From SZAS-7 sp964514655 (lineage in GTDB: Bacteria; Chlamydiota; Chlamydiia; Chlamydiales; FEN-1388): a DNA stretch of 64,000 nt. Positions 43,328 through 51,956 of this stretch are shown here, piece after piece. The position numbers and the translations under genes are program-made. The first letter of the stretch is position 1, and each line of letters opens with the position of its first letter. The notes under the pieces were generated by a model, which was not told the origin of the DNA, did not search any database, and saw only the letters and a program-made list of their open reading frames with translations. The stretch is from contig CAZEQY010000009.1 of the NCBI GenBank assembly GCA_964514655.1, positions 42,155-106,154 of the forward strand, in the 5' to 3' direction.

Positions 43328-44980
43328 ATGGACCCACTGGAATCCCTTCCTCCAAGTATCTCAAGCCAAGCAATAGCTGTCTGGAAAGATGTTGCAGAAT
43401 CCCTTACTGCAGGTGACATAGACAAGTTAACACAAGCCATCAAAGACTTTATAGAGCTCTCTCCAACTGATAAAAGAACTATAGAGGACATGGCAACTAC
43501 GCTTCCATATCCGGGACTTCCCCCACAGCTTATTACGGAGATATTTACAAACCCGGAAGTATCGATAGGTGTAATAGAGCGCCTCGGATCAGAATCTAAT
43601 GAAGAGGCATTTATTAAAGAGCTTGGCACATCAGAACAGGCTTTAGTACTTGATGCTCTTATCACCTGGCTAAAGTCTGAGCAGCATATTTCACAGTCTA
43701 TTGCCAAGGCTACTAGCTCTCAAAACTCTGACAGCACTACAGAAACGGCAAATAACGCTACAAAGACAACAGTTGTTACAAACATTCCAACAGGTGTTGT
43801 AGGAGCTAGCGTCGCAGGCGGTGTTGGCGGTAAAATCGCTGCCGGCGCTACAGGCACAAACCCACTAAATCTTGCTCTACAAAACTTTATCGAAAAGGGA
43901 ACTGCCTTTACTAATGGCCCATTAGACTTAAGCTCGCTTCAGTTTTTAAAAAGTAATGCCATAAGCCTTGCAGGGCTGCAAATTGCAGACCCGACCCTAC
44001 TTAGTAAAGCTTACGAAATAGCCTCACAGCAGCTCTTAATAAGCCTCCTTCCCGAAATTAACACCCCGGTAACGGGCTCTGAACAGGCAAGAAGCAATGT
44101 CATACAGCATGAGCTTGTAGATAGCATCCGTAAAGCGCTGCAAGATAGCGCAATCCCCCTCAATATGCAGACATTCTTGGTGCTTTGGACAGCAATGTCA
44201 CTTCCTACAATCAAAGAGCAAATTTCTACAGAACAAGTTACAAACAAGCCTGTAGAAGCAACCATTGAGGGCATGAAGTCTGCAACAGGAACACTCCCAT
44301 CAAGCCCTATAGTTGCTAGCGTGTTAGCGAGTTTTCCGGCACTTTTTGCTGAACAAAACTCTCCCACCGTCTTGACGCTCGTAGATCAGCTAGGCATGCT
44401 TAGCTATATCTATTCACAGATGGCACCTTATTGGTCTGGCCCTGCAGCGGTTTCGCTCATGACACAAAAAGGTGTTGAACTATCAGATCAGGCAAAAACT
44501 GAAAGCGCCGTTCGCGCGTTTGCAATCGCCCTTGGTGCACTGTTAAATGACCCAACATTTGATAAGATACTTGCCTTTCTAATATCGACAAAGCTTGCCA
44601 ACCTCTCTCAAGAGCAGCTTAAAACATTTATTGCCGCAATGAAAGTGTCAATACTTATGAACGCCCTTGTTGCACTCAACATAGTCTTAATGCGCAAATT
44701 ACAGGGCCAGTTTAGGGCCGATGAGCTTGCAAAGCTTATCCTTGGTCCTACGCTAGAAGAAAAAACCGAAATCGACGACCTACAGTCTGGACTAATTAAG
44801 GCAATTCAGGTCGAGCTAGAAAACATCCCTAAAGAAAAGCGCGAAAAACTCATCTACAGCCTACTATCAACCTACTCAAACGACACCGACGTCAACGCCC
44901 TCATCGACCCCACAAAGCAGTTTCTAAACCTCATCGACCCCAGCATCAGCATCGACCAAGCCTCAAACACCAAAGGCTAA
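43328..44980 (+). CDS. Helical hypothetical protein, partner of the 1510-residue protein
   Basis: 550 residues, not recognised. The N-terminal ~120 residues are acidic helices, then a Thr/Ser/Asn-rich linker, a glycine stretch (VVGASVAGGVGGKIAAGA) and a long helical region with hydrophobic parts (MKVSILMNALVALNIVLM). As in the preceding protein, I found no cysteine, and composition is similar (Ala, Leu, Ile, Ser, Thr). It starts 18 nt after that gene with AAGGAG as ribosome site, so both are one operon. The end abuts the palindromic element at 44994-45268. Possible partner or chaperone-like co-secreted protein; inference only. Confidence 0.65.
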   Translation: MDPLESLPPSISSQAIAVWKDVAESLTAGDIDKLTQAIKDFIELSPTDKRTIEDMATTLPYPGLPPQLITEIFTNPEVSIGVIERLGSESNEEAFIKELGTSEQALVLDALITWLKSEQHISQSIAKATSSQNSDSTTETANNATKTTVVTNIPTGVVGASVAGGVGGKIAAGATGTNPLNLALQNFIEKGTAFTNGPLDLSSLQFLKSNAISLAGLQIADPTLLSKAYEIASQQLLISLLPEINTPVTGSEQARSNVIQHELVDSIRKALQDSAIPLNMQTFLVLWTAMSLPTIKEQISTEQVTNKPVEATIEGMKSATGTLPSSPIVASVLASFPALFAEQNSPTVLTLVDQLGMLSYIYSQMAPYWSGPAAVSLMTQKGVELSDQAKTESAVRAFAIALGALLNDPTFDKILAFLISTKLANLSQEQLKTFIAAMKVSILMNALVALNIVLMRKLQGQFRADELAKLILGPTLEEKTEIDDLQSGLIKAIQVELENIPKEKREKLIYSLLSTYSNDTDVNALIDPTKQFLNLIDPSISIDQASNTKG

Positions 44981-44993
44981 CCCCGGATCGTGG

Positions 44994-45268
44994 AGGTCAG
45001 ACCTAGGATGTTGATTCAACGCTGTTTTACAACAAGTGCTTAATGGTAAAGTGTGTCCCTTCGTGCCCGTGCCCGTGCCCGCTAATTTAAACTATTCCGC
45101 TAGAGCCGCTCTAAGGGGCGATTTTCTGACGGCAACGTTTTATGACCTAGCGGAAAGATTGAAATAAGCGGGCACGGGCACGCGCACGGGCTCGGGCACG
45201 AAGGACAATTTTTGACATTAGGTATCTTTCGGAAAAAGCCCTTAAATCAACACCCCAGGTCTGACCCT
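44994..45268. repeat. 275-bp nested palindromic element with GTGCCC repeats
   Basis: Three nested inverted repeats are visible. The outer arms (44994-45019 / 45244-45268) share GGTCAGACCT, GG, TGTTGATT with few mismatches. The middle arms (45058-45088 / 45162-45204) are built of GTGCCC units; the right arm carries extra units. The inner arms are TTCCGCTAG/CTAGCGGAA (45095-45103 / 45147-45155). The outer ends share GGGTCAG-x-CCTGG with the element at 8443-8534. No gene lies inside. The stop codon of the minus-strand DAO-like gene (45267-45269) is formed at its right edge. It accounts for the 286-nt gap here. Confidence 0.8.
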
Positions 45269-46691
45269 ATTTTTTTCGAAACATCTCTAGAGGGACGGCG
45301 GAAAAGCTAAAGCCTATGCCTGAAAGACCGTGGATGAAGTGGTCTGTTAGTTCGGGAATGTTGGAGGTAGTAGTTTTACGCGTGCAGGATCCTGCTGTGA
45401 TAAGCTTCCAGGAACCTATGAAAAAGCGATTTATGTTGGCAGTCATATTGGCAAGATCTTTTGGATCTGCATAAGAAGAGTTAAAGTTTGCACCTTCTGT
45501 TGCGCGCACAACAATGTGCGCCTTGTCGCCATCAAGAACAGCATCCCATACTGTTGTATGAAGGTTTGTGAGGTTTGCAGCGCCTACTAACTGCTTTATG
45601 TGCTCTAAACTTCCATAGCGCTTTAACGCTGAAGGTATAGTACAGACCCAAAGTGTGCTCACGCCTGTTACTGGCACCTCGTTCCACAAGGGCTTTTTGG
45701 AACCTTTCTTAAATACCTGGTTGTGGCCAAGAGAGCCAAAAAAGGAATCTACGGAATATGTCATTCCATTTTCAACGACTGCAAAAGGGGCTTTTGTCTC
45801 TTCATCGATGTGAAGTTCAGAAATAGCTGCCGTTCTCGCTTTGAAGTTAGGATATTTTTTAGAAAGATACGCCACTATTTTGGTATCCACATTGGCATAG
45901 AACTTGCCATCTCCATATACCTTTAGGCCATAAAGAGGCTCATCCTCTTTTAAAAGCGTATCGCGATAGAGCTCTTCTTTACTCAAGAATTCTGTTTTAA
46001 TGCCAAGTGCTTCCCAAAGAGCTTTTTTTCGCTCTATGCCAGCCTTGTCACTTGCCCATATAAGCCTATAGCTAGAGCTAAAGGTGGGCTCGCCACCTGC
46101 TTTAACTATCTCATCACTCAATTCCTGATGAAAGGCAAGTGATGCGCGAACAGCTTCGCACTGCCAGCGATCATCCGGCGAGATATTATTCGTTGATCGC
46201 AAGGCGCGCATAAGTTTAAAGGCAATGTTGCAAAGAAAAAGACCCGGCCTAATCTTTGAAAGCGGAAAATGGACATATGAGTAATTCAACACATCATCGG
46301 GTGGTGCAATAGGCATCAGGTAGAGGCTATTAAGAATAAGCTTTGTAAGCTGCCATGTGCCAAGCTCCGGAGTTGTCCACTCTGTTGGGTGTACGTGGCC
46401 CTGATGAGCTGACTGAGTAGACTTCTTTATTTGGCCATCTTGTACATAGCAAACATGAGCAAGCGGCTCCTTTTGCAAAAGCCGCACTGCCTGCATAAGC
46501 GCGGGCAGCCCCCCAACAAAATAGTGCCCCGCAGTTTCAGCCTGCGGCTCCTTCTTTTTTGTTACAAGCACAACAGGGTTTGGCTCTTTCCAAGGCTCAT
46601 CAAGAGGCACATCCGGCAGTATTTTTTGTATAGCTGGCTCTAAGGCACACTGACTCTTAGCCCTATACAACACAAAATCATCTTTCATCAT
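45267..46691 (-). CDS. Putative FAD-dependent oxidoreductase, DAO/DadA-like, diverged
   Basis: 474 residues. The middle and C-terminus suggest a D-amino-acid-oxidase fold: SSSYRLIWASDKAGIERKKA, LWEALGIKTEFLSKEEL, YGLKVYGDGKFYANVD, then GLSGIGFSFSAVP near the end as the second FAD contact. The usual N-terminal GxGxxG flavin loop is not visible; the first 70 residues instead contain VVLVTKKKEPQ and GGLPALMQAV. The protein may be a diverged or inactive member, or I may be misreading the family. The start is the ATG at 46691, with AGGTG just upstream. Its stop codon is formed by the palindromic element's edge. Confidence 0.4.
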   Translation of the reverse strand: MMKDDFVLYRAKSQCALEPAIQKILPDVPLDEPWKEPNPVVLVTKKKEPQAETAGHYFVGGLPALMQAVRLLQKEPLAHVCYVQDGQIKKSTQSAHQGHVHPTEWTTPELGTWQLTKLILNSLYLMPIAPPDDVLNYSYVHFPLSKIRPGLFLCNIAFKLMRALRSTNNISPDDRWQCEAVRASLAFHQELSDEIVKAGGEPTFSSSYRLIWASDKAGIERKKALWEALGIKTEFLSKEELYRDTLLKEDEPLYGLKVYGDGKFYANVDTKIVAYLSKKYPNFKARTAAISELHIDEETKAPFAVVENGMTYSVDSFFGSLGHNQVFKKGSKKPLWNEVPVTGVSTLWVCTIPSALKRYGSLEHIKQLVGAANLTNLHTTVWDAVLDGDKAHIVVRATEGANFNSSYADPKDLANMTANINRFFIGSWKLITAGSCTRKTTTSNIPELTDHFIHGLSGIGFSFSAVPLEMFRKK

Positions 46692-46751
46692 TATCACCTA
46701 CATACATTTTTACACTTGATGATGCAAGAGAGTTTTGTTATAGGGTATATT

Positions 46752-48263
46752 ATGAATAAAGGCACCCATGACGAGCAGATTCTCACAAAAGAAGCTCTTG
46801 ATTTTTTAGCAAAGCTCCACCGGGCATATAACGACACGCGTCTAGAGCTACTTGAGAAGCGAAAAACGCGCCAAATAGCCATAAATAATGGTGAAAGACC
46901 TGACTTTTTACCATCTACTAGTCATATTCGTAAAGATAGCTCATGGAAGGTAGCTCCCCCGCCAAAAGACCTTGAAAAGCGCTATGTAGAAATAACAGGG
47001 CCATGTGAGCGCAAGATGATGATTAACGCGCTCAATTCTGGCGCAGATACCTTTATGGCAGACTTTGAAGATGCCCTCTCGCCAACATGGGAAAATGTCA
47101 TTGACGGCCAAAAAAACCTGATCGATGCAATTGATGGAACGCTCTCTTACACAAGCCCGGAAGGCAAGCACTATGCCTTGCAGAAAAAACAAGCCGTCCT
47201 CATGGTGCGCCCTCGTGGCTGGCACCTTGAAGAAAAACACCTATATATAGATGACAAGGCAATTTCTGCATCAATTTTTGACTTTGGCCTCTTTGTCTTT
47301 CACAATGCAAAGCGCCTCCTAAATAAGGGATCAGGCCCCTACCTCTACCTTCCAAAACTTGAAAGCCACCTCGAAGCTCGCCTATGGAACGACATTATTA
47401 CCCTAGCAGAAAAAGAGCTTGGACTACCGCCTAACACCATACGCGTAACTGTCCTTATAGAGACAATACTTGCCGCCTTTGAGATGGAAGAGATACTCTA
47501 TGAACTAAAGGAGCGCTGCCTTGGGCTTAATGCCGGGCGTTGGGACTATATCTTTAGTATTATAAAAAAATTTCAAAATAGCAATTTTATCCTGCCAGAT
47601 CGCGCCCAGATTACCATGACAGTGCCATTCATGCGCTCGTACACAAACCTCCTCATCAAAACCTGTCACAAGCGCTCATGCCATGCTATGGGAGGTATGG
47701 CGGCTTTTGTTCCTAGCAGAAAAAACCCCGAAGTAAACGCCGTCGCACTGCAAAAAGTTACAGAGGACAAAGTACGCGAATCTCAAGATGGCTTTGACGG
47801 CACCTGGGTGGCTCATCCTGATCTTGTGCCTATTGCAAACGACGTATTTACAAGCTATCTACAAGGCAAGCCTCATCAAAAAGAACGCTTGCGAGATGAC
47901 GTAGAAGTTACTAGCAATATGCTGCTAGACTTTCAAGTACCAGGCGGCACCATAACCGAAAATTCCTTGCGACAAAACATCAGCGTCTCACTTCAGTACA
48001 TAGACTCGTGGCTAAAAGGCTTTGGTGCTGTTGCCCTCTTTAACCTGATGGAAGATGCCGCTACAGCAGAAATTGCCCGAGCACAAATTTGGCAATGGAT
48101 CCACCGTGGTGCAAAGCTCTCTGATGGGCGCGAAATAACGGCTACCCTCTTTAGATCCTTTGTTCATGAAGATTCTCTTGCAAGCAAGCTGCTAGACACC
48201 CTCGTCACGCAAAAAAAGTTCAAAGACTTCCTCACGCTTTTAGCCTATCCCTCACTTCCATAG
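46752..48263 (+). CDS. aceB: Malate synthase A
   Basis: 503 residues matching the A isoform along its length: DEQILTKEALDFLAKL, PPPKDLEKRYVEITGP, FMADFEDALSPTWENVIDGQ, VRPRGWHL (catalytic Arg), VLIETILAAFEMEEILYEL, AMGGMAAFVPSR and DGTWVAHPDLVPIA. Condenses glyoxylate and acetyl-CoA to malate. No isocitrate lyase gene lies in the window, so the glyoxylate source is unknown. I use the ATG at 46752, which fits the family start and has AGGG upstream; earlier ATGs at 46719/46722 are possible. Its 3' end overlaps the DUF2000 gene by 12 nt, convergent. Confidence 0.95.
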   Translation: MNKGTHDEQILTKEALDFLAKLHRAYNDTRLELLEKRKTRQIAINNGERPDFLPSTSHIRKDSSWKVAPPPKDLEKRYVEITGPCERKMMINALNSGADTFMADFEDALSPTWENVIDGQKNLIDAIDGTLSYTSPEGKHYALQKKQAVLMVRPRGWHLEEKHLYIDDKAISASIFDFGLFVFHNAKRLLNKGSGPYLYLPKLESHLEARLWNDIITLAEKELGLPPNTIRVTVLIETILAAFEMEEILYELKERCLGLNAGRWDYIFSIIKKFQNSNFILPDRAQITMTVPFMRSYTNLLIKTCHKRSCHAMGGMAAFVPSRKNPEVNAVALQKVTEDKVRESQDGFDGTWVAHPDLVPIANDVFTSYLQGKPHQKERLRDDVEVTSNMLLDFQVPGGTITENSLRQNISVSLQYIDSWLKGFGAVALFNLMEDAATAEIARAQIWQWIHRGAKLSDGREITATLFRSFVHEDSLASKLLDTLVTQKKFKDFLTLLAYPSLP

Positions 48264-48662
48264 AGAAAATTTTCTGGTAAGTTCTGATACTTTGTCCCAG
48301 TCGCCAAATAAGACAATGCCGTAATAGACTAACTCATCTTCTTTCTTTTGTTTTGTGCGCTCTATTTGCTCGGAATAGGAGCCTATTGTCATGGTGTCAA
48401 GAAAGTCAACACACTGAATATGAACACTATTTGCCGCCTCTTTTAAGGCTCGTATCTTATTTGAATTCGCCTTCAAGATCATAAATGGCATTTCGGATAT
48501 GTAGGGATGGCAATTCTTATCAGCATCTACATACTCAGTAAGTCGTAGAAGCTCTTTTCCAATGTGCGCGCCAAAGCCAATACACATATGAGCAAGCGCA
48601 TTCATAACTACCCCAGGCTCAACTTTTTCATTCATCACAGCAACGAGTTTATTTGCAAACAT
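48252..48662 (-). CDS. DUF2000 family protein
   Basis: 136 residues with the DUF2000 layout: ANKLVAVMNEKVEPGVVMNAL, GKELLRLTEYVDADKN, EMPFMILKANSNKIRALK, and a final VYYGIVLFGDWDKVSELTRK. DUF2000 has a peptidyl-tRNA-hydrolase-like fold and no settled function. AGGAGGAATC lies directly before the ATG, 8 nt after the GntR gene, so it is in the GntR operon and perhaps under its control. Confidence 0.75.
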   Translation of the reverse strand: MFANKLVAVMNEKVEPGVVMNALAHMCIGFGAHIGKELLRLTEYVDADKNCHPYISEMPFMILKANSNKIRALKEAANSVHIQCVDFLDTMTIGSYSEQIERTKQKKEDELVYYGIVLFGDWDKVSELTRKFSLWK

Positions 48663-48670
48663 GATTCCTC

Positions 48671-49312
48671 CTAAATGTTAAATCGGGAAAAGCTGTTTTT
48701 CCAGTTATGTTCTACAGCATCCATTGCTGCTATAAGGTTTTTCTCCTTAAGGGCCCGAATAATTTTTTTGTGCTCATCATATGAGTGAGCAGCATCTTTA
48801 ATTTTGTCAAAGTAGTAGAGATCAAGCCTTTTGAGTTTGATTTTGAGCCCTTCTATGATTTTCTCTAGCTCTTGATTTCCGGAAAGTGTGACATAAATAG
48901 AATGAAATTCATGATCCTGTTCAAGTGCTGCAAAGCGATCTTTAGCCTGCATATTTTCTAAAAACCGCTCATTTGCTTGGATCATAGCCTTAATATGATC
49001 GTCTGTAATATTTGCAAAGGCTTGCGCTAAAGCCAACCTCTCAAGCGTCCAAACAATAGAATAGAGCTGAAAGGCACTTTGAAAATCTATAGAGCTCACC
49101 TTTGTTGAATAATTAGGCTTTGTTTGAACAAACCCTTCATCTTCAAGACGAAGTAGTGCTTCTCGAATTGGCGTGCGGCTAACACCCAATCTCTCAGCAA
49201 GTTTTTTGTCATTCAGACGCTCTTGTGGGGCTAGCGTTCCATCTAGTATCCAATTGCGTAGCTTTATATAGGCTTCCTCGCGAACAAATGTCCTTTGAAT
49301 TTTCTCTCCCAT
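48671..49312 (-). CDS. GntR-family transcription regulator, FadR/FCD subfamily
   Basis: 214 residues. GntR winged helix: YIKLRNWILDGTLAPQERL, DKKLAERLGVSRTPIREAL, LRLEDEGFVQTKPNYS. The C-terminal FCD helical domain keeps the metal-ligand pattern D-x3-H and H-x3 (LEQDHEFHSIYVTLSGNQEL; SYDEHKKIIRAL). FCD regulators usually sense organic acids or related metabolites. The ATG at 49312 has AAAGGGGAG upstream. An 8-bp-arm palindrome over the -10 (49328-49348) suggests autoregulation. Divergent from the GMC oxidoreductase and next to malate synthase, both possible targets. Confidence 0.93.
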   Translation of the reverse strand: MGEKIQRTFVREEAYIKLRNWILDGTLAPQERLNDKKLAERLGVSRTPIREALLRLEDEGFVQTKPNYSTKVSSIDFQSAFQLYSIVWTLERLALAQAFANITDDHIKAMIQANERFLENMQAKDRFAALEQDHEFHSIYVTLSGNQELEKIIEGLKIKLKRLDLYYFDKIKDAAHSYDEHKKIIRALKEKNLIAAMDAVEHNWKNSFSRFNI

Positions 49313-49327
49313 ACCATTCTCCCCTTT

Positions 49328-49366
49328 ACTGATATGTAATATATCAGTTGATCTACTATAAGTCAA
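49328..49366 (-). promoter_or_regulatory. GntR gene promoter and operator-like palindrome
   Basis: On the minus strand TTGACT (49366-49361), 17 nt, TATATT (49343-49338). The -10 lies inside a perfect inverted repeat ACTGATAT-N5-ATATCAGT (49328-49348), a spacing common for GntR-type operators. The same DNA lies about 130 nt upstream of the divergent GMC gene. Confidence 0.65.
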
Positions 49367-49477
49367 CGACGAAATGAGCCACTTGCAATTAAAGGTTGAA
49401 TTTATTAGACATGATATAGCCCCTGCTGGTCTTAACTTGTGCTAGCCGGGAAAAATTAATTTACCTTGGAGTACCAC

Positions 49478-51295
49478 ATGAATCTTTCAAAACACAAATT
49501 CCTCAGCTGTATGTGGGGGGCAATTTTTGCCATCACATCACTTTCCGTGCCAGCACATGCTGCCGGCAAGCTTGCTGAGAAGAAGAGAAAATCAAGCTCT
49601 TCAAGCAGCTCATCTTCTTGCAAAAAATATGACTACGTTATTGTAGGGGCAGGAACTGCAGGTGCAGCCCTTGCTCATAAACTATCTGACAATCACAAAA
49701 AAAGCGTTTTTGTGATTACGGATGGTCAAAACAGAAATGACGACCCAGAAATTCTTGCAAGCTATAGCTCTCCTGATCTTGTTTCGGCTTTGTATAACAT
49801 TGGTAGCGATCCACAGTATGCTGAATCGTATAACTGTAAAGTTATAGGGCCATTTCAAGTCTTTGCCTACACAGAAGGAACAGCTTGGGGCGGAAGCTCA
49901 TCACATAACTACATGGTAGCAGTGCGCGGCACTCCTGATATTTACAACTCCTGGGCTGCAATTTCAGGCAACCCTCAATGGTCATATAACAGCATGCTGC
50001 CGCTGATGAAAGCTCTAGAAGACTACAGCCCCTGCGGAACGTTTGACCCTCTTCAGCGCGGCTCAAACGGCCCAATTAGCATCACGCAAAACCCGCCTGT
50101 GCTTACTGACCCATTGTCAAATGCGCTTGCTACAGCAACAACAGTTGGATTTATCGATGACATCAACAACCCCAACGACATAAGCTCTACCGGCCACTAT
50201 AACCTAGGCTACACTGCAGTGCAGGCCTTTGCAACGCTTGGTGACCCATCCTGCACACCTGGTGTTGAACGAGCAGGCATCAGAAGCTGGTCCGGCAAGG
50301 CTTTTCTTGATGAATCTACTGTTACAAAAGATGGAAAAGGCGTTCATGGCAGAAAGCTAACAATTGCTTCTAATGCACACGCTAACAAGGTACTCTTTAA
50401 AGGCAAAAAAGCAATTGGTGTACAGTATGTCGTTGAAAAAGATGGCAATCAAGAAGTTCTAGAAGTGTATGGCAAAAAGATTATCCTGTGTGCCGGAGCA
50501 ATCAACAGCCCAGCTATCTTGGAGCGCTCAGGTATTGGCGATCCAGCTGTCTTAGAACCTCTTGGAGTCGATGTACTCGTTGCAAACACTAACGTTGGCG
50601 AGAACTTGCTTAACCAATATGGTTCATATATACAAGTAACAGTTGGTACTACTGATTTTGCAAACCAGGCCTTTTGGAATTTAGCTCAAAACCCATCAAA
50701 ACCTGCGTTTGATCCAGTCTATGTCTATCCTAATGATGATACAAGAAGAGTTCAGCTAGATATGTTGCCATTTGGCCCATCATTTACTCAGATAGCCACA
50801 TTTGTACTTGAGCCTCAAAGTGTAGGAAACTTACATATCGTAAGTAGAAACCCGCTTGTTCAGCCGCTTATTAACTTGAACCTGTTCTCAGATGGAAGCT
50901 ATCTCACTCATGGTACAGATGCAAACAAGCTTGTGACAGCTGCAAACCTCATTGCATCAGGTGTTGGACTAGGCAACATGGTAGCACCACCTGCTTCAGT
51001 GTTCTCAAACCCACCAGGAACAGATCCAGCAAATGATGGCAATCTATTTGCCACTCTGATTAGCGCTGACTGGCTCGTGCTTGCAGACCATATCGTCGCA
51101 ACAACACGCATGGGCACATCAATTGCAAATGGCGTTGTAGATGGAGACCTCAACGTATTTGGCGTCAAGAACCTAAAGGTTGCTGATATCGGCGTATTGC
51201 CAGTATTGCCAAATGGCAACACTGCCTATGCCGCCTTTCTAGTAGGCCTTCGCTGCGCCACCATTTTAGGTGCTGAAGTGCCACCGGCGCTCTAA
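49478..51295 (+). CDS. Exported GMC-family oxidoreductase
   Basis: 605 residues: signal peptide (N-terminus to about APAHAAG), a short linker with nine consecutive serines, then the GMC fold. FAD-binding loop VIVGAGTAGAALAHKL, GTAWGGSSSHNYMVAVRG (FAD shielding loop), ILCAGAINSPAILERSGIG, and the C-terminal DHIVATTRMG and NGNTAYAAFLVGLR. In GMC enzymes the second position of the final His-(Asn/His) pair provides the proton; here it reads NGN. It oxidises an unknown alcohol outside the cytoplasm. GGAG lies 7 nt before the ATG. A terminator follows the stop. Closest relatives might be aryl-alcohol/choline-type dehydrogenases. Confidence 0.88.
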   Translation: MNLSKHKFLSCMWGAIFAITSLSVPAHAAGKLAEKKRKSSSSSSSSSCKKYDYVIVGAGTAGAALAHKLSDNHKKSVFVITDGQNRNDDPEILASYSSPDLVSALYNIGSDPQYAESYNCKVIGPFQVFAYTEGTAWGGSSSHNYMVAVRGTPDIYNSWAAISGNPQWSYNSMLPLMKALEDYSPCGTFDPLQRGSNGPISITQNPPVLTDPLSNALATATTVGFIDDINNPNDISSTGHYNLGYTAVQAFATLGDPSCTPGVERAGIRSWSGKAFLDESTVTKDGKGVHGRKLTIASNAHANKVLFKGKKAIGVQYVVEKDGNQEVLEVYGKKIILCAGAINSPAILERSGIGDPAVLEPLGVDVLVANTNVGENLLNQYGSYIQVTVGTTDFANQAFWNLAQNPSKPAFDPVYVYPNDDTRRVQLDMLPFGPSFTQIATFVLEPQSVGNLHIVSRNPLVQPLINLNLFSDGSYLTHGTDANKLVTAANLIASGVGLGNMVAPPASVFSNPPGTDPANDGNLFATLISADWLVLADHIVATTRMGTSIANGVVDGDLNVFGVKNLKVADIGVLPVLPNGNTAYAAFLVGLRCATILGAEVPPAL

Positions 51296-51309
51296 GAACC
51301 TAATCCAAA

Positions 51310-51335
51310 AAGCCCCCCAAAACCTTGGGGGGCTT
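51310..51335 (+). terminator. Terminator after the GMC gene
   Basis: An 11-bp stem AAGCCCCCCAA/TTGGGGGGCTT with an AACC loop, 15 nt after the stop codon. The T-run after it is poor (TCCGTGTTT). As the stem is symmetrical it could act on both strands. Confidence 0.7.
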
Positions 51336-51384
51336 CCGTGTTTCTGCTAGTAAAAAGCACCGCCAAACTGTATACGTTAGAAAT

Positions 51385-51870
51385 ATGTACCGCCTACAAT
51401 ACAAACAAATAGTACCAACATCTCTTGAAGAATGCTGGGATTTTTTTTCTGACCCCGCAAATCTCAAATTACTGACCCCTAAGCGACTCTCTTTTGTAAC
51501 AACAAATGCAAATCTACATTCCAAAATGTATGCAGGCCAAATTATTACCTATAGACTGTGTCCTATTTGGAAATTTTCGTGTGAGTGGGTAACTGAAATT
51601 ACTCATGTTGTACCGATGAAATACTTTATAGATGAACAGCGCTTTGGCCCATACTCATTTTGGCATCATGAGCACCGTTTTACCTCACTTGAAGAGGGGG
51701 TAGAGATGACCGACACAATCTACTATAAAGTGCCCCTAGGGCCTTTTGGAAGATTTTTGAACTATATAAAAATTGAAAAAGACATTACTGATATTTTTAC
51801 CTATCGGCAAACTCAAATAGAAAAGCTCTTTAAAATACCCGATGAGTCTCCTAAGCAGAAACCCCTCTAG
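51385..51870 (+). CDS. SRPBCC-family ligand-binding protein
   Basis: 161 residues. It has the SRPBCC pattern: IVPTSLEECWDFFSDPANLK near the start, TPKRLSF, then beta strands (IITYRLCPIWKFSCEWVTEI), HEHRFTSLEEGVEMTDTIYY and VPLGPFGRFLNYI. Such proteins bind hydrophobic ligands in an open cavity; homologues are often called cyclase/dehydrase or coenzyme-Q-binding-like. No ribosome site is visible upstream of the ATG at 51385 and a -10-like TATACG lies 15 nt upstream, so translation may be near-leaderless. An earlier in-frame start would fall in the terminator stem. Confidence 0.82.
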   Translation: MYRLQYKQIVPTSLEECWDFFSDPANLKLLTPKRLSFVTTNANLHSKMYAGQIITYRLCPIWKFSCEWVTEITHVVPMKYFIDEQRFGPYSFWHHEHRFTSLEEGVEMTDTIYYKVPLGPFGRFLNYIKIEKDITDIFTYRQTQIEKLFKIPDESPKQKPL

Positions 51871-51956
51871 AATGATTTCTGCACAAAACATATAGTACAC
51901 AAGCTGTCCATATCATCGACAACCCAAAGAAGAATTGTTGTCTACATTCGAGATGT

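Noticed and set aside
45058..45204. CRISPR-like array of GTGCCC units
   Set aside because: The units are only 6 bp, contiguous and arranged as inverted arms, with no spacers and no cas genes nearby.
46716..46751. Earlier start of malate synthase
   Set aside because: Adds a 12-residue hydrophobic stretch unlike the family and lacks a ribosome site; not fully excluded.
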